Positions 10,201 to 17,935 of a stretch of DNA of 64,000 nucleotides are shown here, one piece after another. Within the stretch, counting starts at the first letter, position 1; the number at the start of each line of letters is the position of its first letter. The stretch lies in the NCBI GenBank assembly GCA_023091665.1, contig JALJCQ010000024.1, forward strand, positions 372,001 to 436,000. Reading direction: 5' to 3'. Made by a program: the position numbers and the translations under genes. Under the pieces are notes generated by a model. The model was not told where the DNA came from, did no database searches, and saw only the letters and a list, made by a program, of their open reading frames with translations. The DNA is from Pythium myriotylum (taxonomy: Eukaryota > Oomycota > Peronosporomycetes > Pythiales > Pythiaceae).

Positions 10201-10819
10201 TCGTCGTCCAACTCGGTCTCGTTCACGATCGCCAACCCAATTGCGGCATGATCTGAGTCAACACGATCGCGTAAGTCAACCCAGCGTTGTGGGGTCCAGC
10301 CAACCAAGTGACAGTCAAGATGATAAGTCGACAATCACAACGAGTCAGCCGTCACAAGAATCACATTTTCCAAGCCAAGCAAGCAATCAAGAGCATTCAT
10401 TGGAGGAAGGTGAGAGTTTAAGCCAAGAGCCTCTGGATCAAGATTCACAGCACCCCGGGGGTGAACATCAACGTACCCGAGGGCGTTCTCGTTCTCGATC
10501 TCGGCCGAGATTGCACGACGAAAGGCACCCACCATTGCCCCCACATTCAATGCGAAGGGGGTCGGAGGATCGTTCCTTTCATAGAGATAGACGCAACAGT
10601 GGCGAATTTTTCGGTCGTGCCCGGGAAGGAAGACGGGGTCGATCTCCACCCCCACCACCAGGTCGTGATAGCCGCGAGCATGGCCGCTATAACGACCACT
10701 ACCACCAGCAACAACATCACGACGATTGGCAACCGCACCCTCGTGACTTTGACCGGTACAGTCACCACGATGCTGACCCTCATCGACGCTCCTATCAAGA
10801 CGGACGGCGTTTCCATTAG
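7271..10819 (+). CDS. Large RS-rich nuclear protein with two UAP56-binding-like motifs
   Basis: 1182 aa from ATG 7271; the frame is open upstream but without an ATG. The N-terminal half is almost purely Lys/Glu/Arg/Ser, highly charged and predicted disordered. Two short repeats, S-L-D-D-F-L (residues 384-389) and S-L-D-D-Y-M (418-423), resemble the UAP56-binding motif of mRNA-export adaptors such as ALYREF and CHTOP. A more globular block (about residues 740-880) contains W-Y-Q-K-R-M-Y-G-T-P-F and a pattern that I do not recognise as a named domain. The C-terminal ~300 residues are an RS/RG domain with many S-R and R-G dipeptides. A role in mRNA processing or export is inferred. It starts 140 bp after the kinesin stop on the same strand. 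Confidence 0.8.
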   Translation: MTTGTAEMDAAAAASRGLSGAVKKKNILAFKRMLADDDDSSDDEPPKFEPKAPEPETETPAKKAPKAAKDKDVKVRSERLQLRAAIIESTTGKSDAKKPSTPRKRQRASSESPEPEKKERAKDKSAPKRVRLTRKDSRETLKKKRQDEKAHVETDREEKETAVAAQQDTNQVTAPPRQEAEETGAQRGEQASREHADAAAIASVRLEADIVPKDTSTLAKRRDANAKKTVVGPLKEKERTKRQSKDDQKEKEPKAVRDEKDTPAPAKRRSRAISEDDVGNEPTSPASELEKVARATNGEDKKRKRLKRPLSEATASENGSHDRKQTSNETAPKRKPSKRLSPTERRDKTSGIQRDIQMNDLRRAKTTGKVRRGENNEKATKSDSLDDFLKKEKKSKAGLGDGIKVQSKKPSRGSGSTSLDDYMKQHKKAHESRNVPGDDQSKTLNDETDHAEGGGMTSPHSPHETTVDIDSKATSQEGLDVSEGESFEDLAKREGSSEHTRNDAEVSSATARKTTEEGEEVEEEDGAVSDHENGSKADASLKGSDEASKEEPAADPLSFVIPKKRVVAENLGQQSAKKEALPGEKPAPLQPRLEGTIAPIPVPSPSPVFSVDMSFTPANETVTKKPRKKNVVPPKLMPLTQREKDFMRLAKKTNSLLKAATVSGMHSSSVQVTKLSAFGCTSDRYGVLLESGSTYSEPTTRMACPTRKKMQDGNHTPDYFGVAMKVPPCAVSNESTVSEDVKNVESKVPCYETLDFDRPEDRAWYQKRMYGTPFVPQLLRERITLVMRNARYVRKSAGLQFNMQRDKEEYETQLANRYKMNSTTPRCDILYKNWQLLSNGRTSFVFLHYMNREDALLARARFRDDDGQPLIIKGESRANELAANGNTRAGISPGLSPPPQGSPQPRRRSRSGSNSRSPSRRLDQRGRGGRDRLPLQRQAERGPRPPRDRSRDRGGRRPSFNGPEHRNGGYYGPRSPCRRPTRSRSRSPTQLRHDLSQHDRVSQPSVVGSSQPSDSQDDKSTITTSQPSQESHFPSQASNQEHSLEEGESLSQEPLDQDSQHPGGEHQRTRGRSRSRSRPRLHDERHPPLPPHSMRRGSEDRSFHRDRRNSGEFFGRAREGRRGRSPPPPPGRDSREHGRYNDHYHQQQHHDDWQPHPRDFDRYSHHDADPHRRSYQDGRRFH

Positions 10820-10888
10820 ATGATCGTGTTATTTATTTATGCAGGAATGAGTGTCGAGCGAAATACTAGGGAAACCAGGTTCGATGGA

Positions 10889-13261
10889 TTATGAAGAAGC
10901 TTTGAGCTCCAGATCGCGTCCCTTTTTGAACAGGAACTCAGCCAAGTAGTCAATTGGGTCGTCCGGCTGCACCTTTACTACCTCCAGCATGCCTTCGGTC
11001 AGCGCTGGTAGCACTGTGTCCATCAGGTACGTTCGCAGAGGCTTAGCTCGCGCCTCTAATAGTTCGGCTTCTTCTCTCTGAATGATCTCGAGTCGCGCTC
11101 GATCCGCCTCGAGTCGAGTATGGTGCATCGCCTGGTCGCGCTCGTCCTGCTCGATTTCCTGCTGCTTGAGTCGCACCTCGTCTTCCTGCTTCTTGCGTGC
11201 GTATTCACGCTCCATCTGCCTGATTTCATCTCGCGTCGGGTGGAAGTTGTGGGGTTTTCCTCCACCTTGTTCCATGTAGCTTTTCACCGGAGACTGGAAG
11301 ACGTCGCCATCCGTAAAGCTCGCTTCACTCTCCAAGTGAAGCTCCAGTACTTCGACCCCATCGCCAATTGCCGTCGACTTTTGCTCGAAGAACAAGATGA
11401 GTGCTTCCGATTCAGCTGCGAACAGCTGATGTCGTGCGGAAAACAAGGCCTGTGTGTTGCCTGTCGCAATCGCAATTTCTTCGCTCAGCAATTGAGCTCG
11501 CTTCTCCAACAGGTCTTGGGGGGCAAGAAGAACAATGACGCGGTTTGGAAACTGAATCTGCCTTCTTGGACGGAGTCTGTCCAGAATCGCCTTTGACCTT
11601 GATTTGGAGAGGGTACCCGCCTTGCCATCTGCATTATCGTCACCGTCGCCGCTACCAACGTCATCTACTGCGTTTTCGGACTCTGCCTTTGCCTCAACGT
11701 TGGCTTCCGCTGAATCGTCACCGCCATCGCCACCATCACCATATCCAATCAACTCAAAGATCTTGCCAGCTTGAGCTGCAGATACTGGTAGACCATCCAG
11801 TACGTATCCCTGATTTCGGCAAACCGCTTGTGTCAGCTTCCATCGCAGCAAAGAAATAACTGTCGTCTCCGGTAGTTCTTCCACACTCGCAGGCTTACTA
11901 TCGTCACCGGTGTCTCGCCACGCTTTAAGTTCAGCCCGAACCTGCAGTAGCAGAGGATCGTCATTCTCAGCTTGCACTTCATTCCCTGTCGTATCTTCTT
12001 CCGGTTTCGCCTCAGCAGCTGCGTCGACGTGCTGCTGATGGGTGGTAGTGTCCACCGACAATACCTCCTCTGCAATGGACTGAAGGGTGAGATGCGGCAG
12101 GTAGTATTCCTTTGCAATCCGCTGGCTCAAAAATGTCTTCCCTACACGAGGAGGTCCCAGTATGACGGTCTTGAGCGGGCGAAGATCCATCGAAGCGATA
12201 TAATCGTCCACGTAGAATGCCAAGTTGCTCAGTAGCCCTGTCGAGATGTGCTTGTATTCCTCGACTGGCACGATTGAAGTTATTGCGGTTGATTCACTGG
12301 TAGAATCGAATGTCAAGTGAAGCTGCAGCGCCGCCACGAGGCCGCCTCCACTATCCACAACCTCTTCGTCATCGCTTAGAAGGAGCGTCTCGACTTCATC
12401 CTCTGTGAGCTGGTCACGAATTCTGCCATTGCCGAGGAGAACGCTAAGACCGATGCACAAATCCCTCAACGTCGTGCTCTGGCTGGCCCTATCGATGGCG
12501 ACAATGTAATTCTTCGGGACTGACGAGGTAACGGCGATGCGGCTGACGAGCAACGCCAGATCGTAGACGCTCACCATGGGCAGTAAGTTCTCGCCTCGCG
12601 TAGCTGATGAACTCCCTGGCAATGCCGGCACAAGCAATTCTCGGTCGGGATACATCCACGCGTTGCGGAAAAGTGGGGACAAGCTGCTTTGGGCTCCTCC
12701 ATATATCAGCCCTGAGGCCACAACGAATGTCTCCAACACGTCGGCTTTGTTAGCGCTCAGTATCTGGGTCTCGGCGGTTTTGAGTTCAACGTACTTTTTG
12801 GCGGGCTTGCGTGTCTTGAAGTCGTCTTCGCTGTGGCCACGCTGTTCTTTCTGGTTAGCAAACGGAGCGTTCTTGCTCCACGTGAGCACGCTTGAGATGG
12901 CGACAAAGCGCCTCACAGTCTCCGATGCAGCATCGTCCTCATCCCCAGCCGATGCAGCGGCCTTCTCGAACAGCTTGAGCAGGTCCATTGCAGTTTTGAT
13001 GTCTTGCGCAAATCTCGTGGCGACAACGACCTCGGCTTTTTGGACCAGTTTCGAGATTGATACTTTGTCGCTGATCGTTGCGACAGGATCTTTCACGGCC
13101 TCTTCACGATCACTTGATGGGTGGACAAGGAGCTTGCGTTTCGCTGTCTGAACAAGTGATTTCGATGGGACCGAGCCCAACACTTCGTGGTCAGCATCCT
13201 GTAAGTGACGCGCGATGGCGGAACCAAGCGTAGTGTGTAAGTCGGTGACGAAGACCCGCAT
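10889..13261 (-). CDS. AK7: Adenylate kinase 7 (axonemal)
   Basis: 790 aa, single exon, ATG at 13261. Three modules occur in the order seen in AK7. An N-terminal NAD(P)-epimerase-like Rossmann region starts M-R-V-F-V-T-D-L. An adenylate kinase domain has the P-loop G-P-P-R-V-G-K-T near residue 367 and acidic insertions. A Dpy-30-type dimerisation motif lies in the last ~45 residues (Y-L-M-D-T-V-L-P-A-L-T-E-G-M, then DPIDYLAEFLF). AK7 interconverts adenine nucleotides (2 ADP to ATP + AMP) in motile cilia. A long Glu/Arg/Gln helix precedes the Dpy-30 motif. The gene is head-to-head with PACRG, another axonemal gene, with 368 bp between start codons. Confidence 0.9.
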   Translation of the reverse strand: MRVFVTDLHTTLGSAIARHLQDADHEVLGSVPSKSLVQTAKRKLLVHPSSDREEAVKDPVATISDKVSISKLVQKAEVVVATRFAQDIKTAMDLLKLFEKAAASAGDEDDAASETVRRFVAISSVLTWSKNAPFANQKEQRGHSEDDFKTRKPAKKYVELKTAETQILSANKADVLETFVVASGLIYGGAQSSLSPLFRNAWMYPDRELLVPALPGSSSATRGENLLPMVSVYDLALLVSRIAVTSSVPKNYIVAIDRASQSTTLRDLCIGLSVLLGNGRIRDQLTEDEVETLLLSDDEEVVDSGGGLVAALQLHLTFDSTSESTAITSIVPVEEYKHISTGLLSNLAFYVDDYIASMDLRPLKTVILGPPRVGKTFLSQRIAKEYYLPHLTLQSIAEEVLSVDTTTHQQHVDAAAEAKPEEDTTGNEVQAENDDPLLLQVRAELKAWRDTGDDSKPASVEELPETTVISLLRWKLTQAVCRNQGYVLDGLPVSAAQAGKIFELIGYGDGGDGGDDSAEANVEAKAESENAVDDVGSGDGDDNADGKAGTLSKSRSKAILDRLRPRRQIQFPNRVIVLLAPQDLLEKRAQLLSEEIAIATGNTQALFSARHQLFAAESEALILFFEQKSTAIGDGVEVLELHLESEASFTDGDVFQSPVKSYMEQGGGKPHNFHPTRDEIRQMEREYARKKQEDEVRLKQQEIEQDERDQAMHHTRLEADRARLEIIQREEAELLEARAKPLRTYLMDTVLPALTEGMLEVVKVQPDDPIDYLAEFLFKKGRDLELKASS

Positions 13262-13629
13262 CGTGGAGGTGGGAGACTAGCAGTGGCTCTGGGAAGCTGA
13301 AGCGTCGTTTGGGCGTCGGGACTTCAGTCAGTTGCAGCTTGAAGATAACGGCGGCGCTGGTTCAAAATAGCTTGCGCACAAATTCGACGTCACGCTGGTC
13401 AATGCGTGGAGAAGGGGTTCTATCTTTGAGCTCTTTGAAAGTTGCCCTAGCTTCTCCCGAGGCCCGCCAAACATATTCAACGTGCATGTGGGGATGCCGT
13501 GGGAAAGCGGTTCCATGGTCGCAGGCTCACCAAGCAACAAGCGCAATGGTGCGTTTGGTCTCCGCTTTTCATCGGAGATCGAAGTGTCTGATCATGCTTC
13601 ACTGTTCAGTTGGCGTCTTGGAAGTCAAA
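13262..13629. promoter_or_regulatory. Bidirectional promoter between AK7 and PACRG, with an X-box-like site
   Basis: 368 bp separate the two start codons. GTTGCCCTAGCTTC at 13441-13454 matches the RFX X-box left half (GTTGCC) and spacing, but only part of the right half (AGCTTC against RGCAAC). X-boxes drive ciliary genes in animals; whether oomycetes use them is unknown to me. The frame of PACRG stays open through part of this region, so some of it could be coding. Confidence 0.4.
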
Positions 13630-14535
13630 ATGAAGCAAAGACTCGAGCAAGACCACGAAGCTGTGGCAATAGGATCCCTTCGCCACTCGCCGTCAAGGTC
13701 CGATAACAACCACCACCATGTCAAGCGAAGCAAACGTGTCCATAAGCTGCCTCAGCTGCAGCACTCGCGGTCTGAACCCGACGCCCGGCCACCGTCTTTC
13801 GAAGTAGCGCGGTCTCAAGTCATGGACGGACTGGACCTTCCATCTCCCACGCGCTCGCTTATCGAAAAACATGTCGAACATGCCAAGCACGAAGACGAAG
13901 CACGGAAGAACGCGCTGCCACCAGTTGCTGGGGCTTTTAAGAAGCGTGCGGCCCCACGCTCGCTGTTCCCACAAGCATACCAACGCGGGGAATTGCCTAT
14001 CATGGTCGAGAGCAAAGCCGGGGGTCAAACGCTGCGATGGACACAAGACATCAAGACGCTCGACTTCGCAAAGTTGCTTCCCCTCTTTCTCAGTGGAATG
14101 CGGGAGACGAGTTTCCCGTTCAGCTTCATGGCCCGCGAAGGCGCGTTCCAGTTGCTCCAATTTGGTCACCAGTACCCAGAGCGCGTGCTCGACTGCCTTC
14201 CGCAGACGATTCCGGCCGTTCGGTCAATCCTCGATCTGAGAGAGGCGCAGCACATGCGTGATGCACTTCTAGTGATTCAGAGGCTCGCGCGGATCGACGG
14301 TGTCGGGCTAGCGCTCGTGCCGTATTATCGACAGTTGCTACCGACGCTTAATCTATTTAAAGCTAAGCGACGAAACATGGGCGATTCAATCGATTTCCAG
14401 CAGCACAGCGCAAAGGACGTGGGGGAGATGATCGTTGAGACACTTGAGTTGCTTGAAGCTGTGGGCGGCCACGACGCCTATGTAAATATCAAGTACATGG
14501 TGCCGACGTACGAGGGCGCACAGATGCACAAGTAA
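13630..14535 (+). CDS. PACRG: PACRG, parkin co-regulated gene protein (axonemal inner-junction protein)
   Basis: 301 aa from ATG 13630; a further in-frame ATG at 13546 is possible. After a variable basic N-terminus of ~120 residues the protein matches PACRG. It has an F-x-x-A-Y-x-R-G-E-L-P-I segment, a central helical block with L-P-L-F-L-S-G-M-R-E, the phrase LVPYYRQLLPTLNLFK, and the end GGHDAYVNIKYMVPTYE. PACRG binds the inner junction of ciliary doublet microtubules. It is divergent from AK7 and converges on ATG5, with only 32 bp between the stops. The start is the least certain part. Confidence 0.93.
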   Translation: MKQRLEQDHEAVAIGSLRHSPSRSDNNHHHVKRSKRVHKLPQLQHSRSEPDARPPSFEVARSQVMDGLDLPSPTRSLIEKHVEHAKHEDEARKNALPPVAGAFKKRAAPRSLFPQAYQRGELPIMVESKAGGQTLRWTQDIKTLDFAKLLPLFLSGMRETSFPFSFMAREGAFQLLQFGHQYPERVLDCLPQTIPAVRSILDLREAQHMRDALLVIQRLARIDGVGLALVPYYRQLLPTLNLFKAKRRNMGDSIDFQQHSAKDVGEMIVETLELLEAVGGHDAYVNIKYMVPTYEGAQMHK

Positions 14536-14567
14536 GAGCGTCGAAAAACATGAAAATGCTTGAATTG

Positions 14568-15518
14568 TTAGAGGGTCGAGACCACGGCAATGTGTAGGAA
14601 ACCGTCTGGGTAGGCGAAACTCTCATATAGCGCGAGGAGCGGCACGTTCGTGGGGATCGCAATCCCGTGCGAGATTGCTTCGTATTTGGACTGAGATGGC
14701 TCAGAGAAGAGGTCAGGAAGGAGCGAGACAAGAGCATCCCCGAGTGTCTCGAGCGTCGGGCTCACAGGCATTTGGATGACGACGGGGTCGTTCTCCACGT
14801 AAAGACGTAGTGGCACGAGCCGCAAGGACGACGACGCAAGCTGGAGATCTCGGGTGGCAGTTGCAAACGAAGCGAGGTCGTCTGTACCGGCTACCTAGTT
14901 AGTGGACAGTTGATTGCAAACAGAATGGAATGGATGCAGGAACGCACTCTGCACGATGCTGGTCCAGATCTGGGTCTGCTGGGCCTCGGGCAAACCCATG
15001 ATGAGCTTGGTCGAGCCCGTGCGCAGAAACGTCGACTGCTTGAGCGCGTGCATGAAGTGGGACTCAACCACCTGCTCATTTTCACACGGCAGCACCTACA
15101 GCGTGCGAGACAGTCAGCAAGCGCATTCCAGCAGGGTTCTCCGAGCCAGTCGCTAGCCAACCTCGTCTGCTGGGAAGCCAGAGAAGTGGACGGTGATGCG
15201 CCATGGCAGAAGAACGCTCTCCTGCGCGTCTGCGTGCGGCTGAAGGAGGTCGAAGAGCAGACCGCACGGCAGATGCCACTTGAGCGGCTTGCCGTTGTGC
15301 TCGAACCAGATCGAGTTGCCCGGAAGGCCGGCAATGGGCGGCGCGGCGTCGCGAAAGTACTCGATCACGGCGCGTGTCTGCGAGACGAGGTAGCCCATGC
15401 GCGGGAGCATTGCATAGAACGGACGAGGCGCATGGAGTGTCGTCACGTCGGCTGGGTGGAGTGTGAAGAGCACAGGCACGCGGCCGTGCCAGAGCTTCTG
15501 CTGGAGCGCCGTCGCCAT
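14568..15518 (-). CDS. ATG5: Autophagy protein ATG5 (three exons)
   Basis: Exons run 15518-15162, 15095-14948 and 14881-14568. Both introns are 66 bp: GT at 15161 to AG at 15096, and GTGCGT at 14947 to ACAG at 14882. They join in frame to 272 aa, close to the ~275 aa of animal ATG5. Recognisable blocks are W-H-G-R-V-P-V-L-F-T-L-H near the start, the LPRMGYL segment, GNSIWFEHNGKPLKWHLP, PWRITVHFSGFP and the C-terminal YPDGFLHI. Lys138 in H-A-L-K-Q sits where ATG12 is conjugated in the family. ATG5 with ATG12 and ATG16 promotes ATG8 lipidation on autophagosome membranes. The ATG at 15518 follows an in-frame open stretch with a possible splice acceptor at ~15541, so a short upstream exon is not excluded. 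Confidence 0.92.
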
Positions 15519-15686
15519 CTCCACGTCGTGCGGATCTGCAATTGCTGATGAGAAGCTCCAAGTTCCACCTGAATCTGATAACACAACCAATCAACTGATC
15601 TGTTGTAGTCTGATAAATGATTCGTTAGTGGTCCACATAAAAGTAGCTGAGTCAGCCCCGACATGGCTTCATTCCAGTCGAGAGAT

Positions 15687-17543
15687 CTACGTCACGAAAG
15701 AGCCTGCACGTGTCTTGCTGGCCTTGGACGGCGGCACCAGAGAGGGCGGAAGCTCATCCGGAATCGTTTCGCCTTCCTTGGCCTTGCCGCAGAGGTACAT
15801 GGCGACTGCAAACTCCTCGGCGTCGAGGAACCCGTCCTTGTCCACGTCGGAGATGTCCCAGATCGCCTTGAGCGTCTCCTGCGGACAGCCTGTGGCTTGA
15901 AGCGGGGCCATGCACACGGCACCAGCTGCTCTCCCTGTTGCATCGACGCGTAGGGCCTTGAAGACGGCATCATACTCAGCCTTGTAGGGAGTAACCTCCC
16001 ATCCGTACTGGTCGGCCGGGATCGCAAACGGATTCGTCATCACCGTATCCGAACTTTCAGCCTTGCTGCCTTCTCGCTTCGGCAGCAGTGCCATGAGCTT
16101 TGGGATGTCTTTGGAGAGAAGCTCGTCAATCTCCTGGATGGCCTTGATGTTGAGTCCAGTAAACTTGTATAGCTTGCGCTCACTGCATTTCCTCGCAAAC
16201 TCGTCAATGTTGGGGAAGTCACCCGGTGGCAAATGGAACTTGCGTTGCACTTCTCGAAAGATCTCGGCCATGTTATCAATCAGTTCGCGCTGCTTCTTCT
16301 CCTTGCCCATCATTGCCGGCATCTTATCTTTTAAGTGGCCGATCAGGTACGAGTGTACTTTGGCGAGTCGTGCGCGCTTGACGAACTCGTTGATCTTGCG
16401 CACAGCCGCGTTCTGGGGCAGGTTGCGCAGCTCCGTCATGAGATCTTTCTCCTCGGCTTCGAACAGTGCTGCATTATCCGTGTGGAGCAGTGGCTGGTCC
16501 CAGAACGAACCGATGAACACGCGCATGACCTCGGGCGTCTTGAGCACCTTGCCCATAGACCACATTAACGCACCGTAGCTGCAGAACACACATATCGTCA
16601 GTATGCTACGAGTAGAGATAAACAATCATGAGGGCCGGTCGTGATCAGATGCCGTCTGCTACACGTGGTGAGCATCAGGCCGCTTGGCTGGTTTCATGAG
16701 AGAACTGAGTTCTCTTCAGAACCCCTGCGCATCGGTTCCTTTGTGCATTTCGTCACTTCACGTCCAGCCCTCTTTAACAAGATTGTTCGTGATGCAAACG
16801 TACACTCGCATGAGCCGTTGCTGGTCAATCTGGTCGGCCTTGTTCAGCACGCAGCGGATCTTGTCGTCGTGGCCTTTGAGCACCTCGATGACGCGCTGGA
16901 ATTCGTCAGAGATGTCGAGCTTGTGGGCATCGAAGAGAAGCAAGATCATGTCCGAGCGCTCGGCGAACCAGCGCGCTACCTGCACAAAGTCGTAGCCGCG
17001 TGCGATGCGTTGCTTTTCGCCCGAGAGAATGCCCGGCGTGTCGATGACCGTGATGTTCTCCAGCAGTTTGCACGGCATCTGCGCGGCCTCGAACTTGTTC
17101 AGAAAGGCCGTGCCGAACATTGAGAGGCCGCCGTAAGGCAGGTCAGGCGAGACCGCGACGGCGTTGCCTGGCACGACGCGCTCTTCGTCGCCGTACATGA
17201 CGGCGATGAAGCGGTCGGTGGTCGGCTCAGGGCCGATGCGCTGGCCGGGGAACGACTTGCCCAGCAGGTACTCGATGAAGCTGGTCTTGCCGACCGAGTA
17301 CTGGCCGATCATGAGGATCTGCGGCTTGGCGTCGAAGTCGGCGTCGCTCCAGAGCGGCGAGTGGAAGTCATCGAAGCCGTACTTCTTCTCGAGCGGCCGC
17401 AGCTTGGCGGCGTAGAGCCGCTTGAGTCCATCGATGACGGCGCGGCTCCGCGCGGCGATGTCATTGCCCTCGCCCGAGAGTAGCGCGGCCGACGTGCTCG
17501 TGCTCGCGCTGCGTGGCGATGGATCCGCGGCTGTTGGCATCAT
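15687..17543 (-). CDS. EHD: EH-domain-containing dynamin-like ATPase (EHD)
   Basis: Two exons: 17543-16804 and 16578-15687. The 225-bp intron is bounded by GTACGT at 16803 and CTGCAG ending at 16579. The join gives 543 aa, the usual EHD length. Residues 80-88 are the P-loop G-Q-Y-S-V-G-K-T-S. The GTPase-like fold continues with V-I-D-T-P-G and N-K-A-D, then the helical region (YGALMWSMGKVL, EVMRVFIGSFWD). The C-terminal EH domain is intact, with an EF-hand loop D-V-D-K-D-G-F-L-D-A-E-E-F. EHD proteins tubulate membranes and act in endocytic recycling. The N-terminal ~25 Ser/Ala residues are a lineage-specific extension. The intron is much longer than the others in this window. Confidence 0.94.
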
Positions 17544-17935
17544 CTCCCCAGCAGCTCCCCCCTTGCCGACTGGCGCGCGTCACGCTGAGCCGCCGTGCGC
17601 GACGTCCCAGCATGCCCGCGCGAGCCGAAGCGGCGCGGAGCCGCCTTCTCGTGGCGCGCAGTCCCATGAGCAGCGCATGTGTGGAGCTGGTGTGGTGGGC
17701 GGCGCGAGATGTTGGAGCGACACTCGCGCGACACGCGGTGATGGCTTCTCCGCGAGTCTTCTGCTCAAGCGTCAACAAGACTGAGATAATCGGCGCAGGA
17801 TGTCCCACAGCGACGGAGGAGAAAGTGGAGAACACGTGTGGAAGAGAGGTGCATGGACATTGCAATCTTACGGAGTCTTTCTTAGCAAAACCTAATAAAT
17901 GAAGAACTAGAGGATTAAATCACTGCGCATGGGCT
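17544..17935. other. Intergenic region
   Basis: 392 bp upstream of EHD and downstream of the triple-repeat gene. Frames here are open on both strands (for example 17461-17865 minus), but none has recognisable content and the DNA is simply G+C-rich. Confidence 0.4.
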
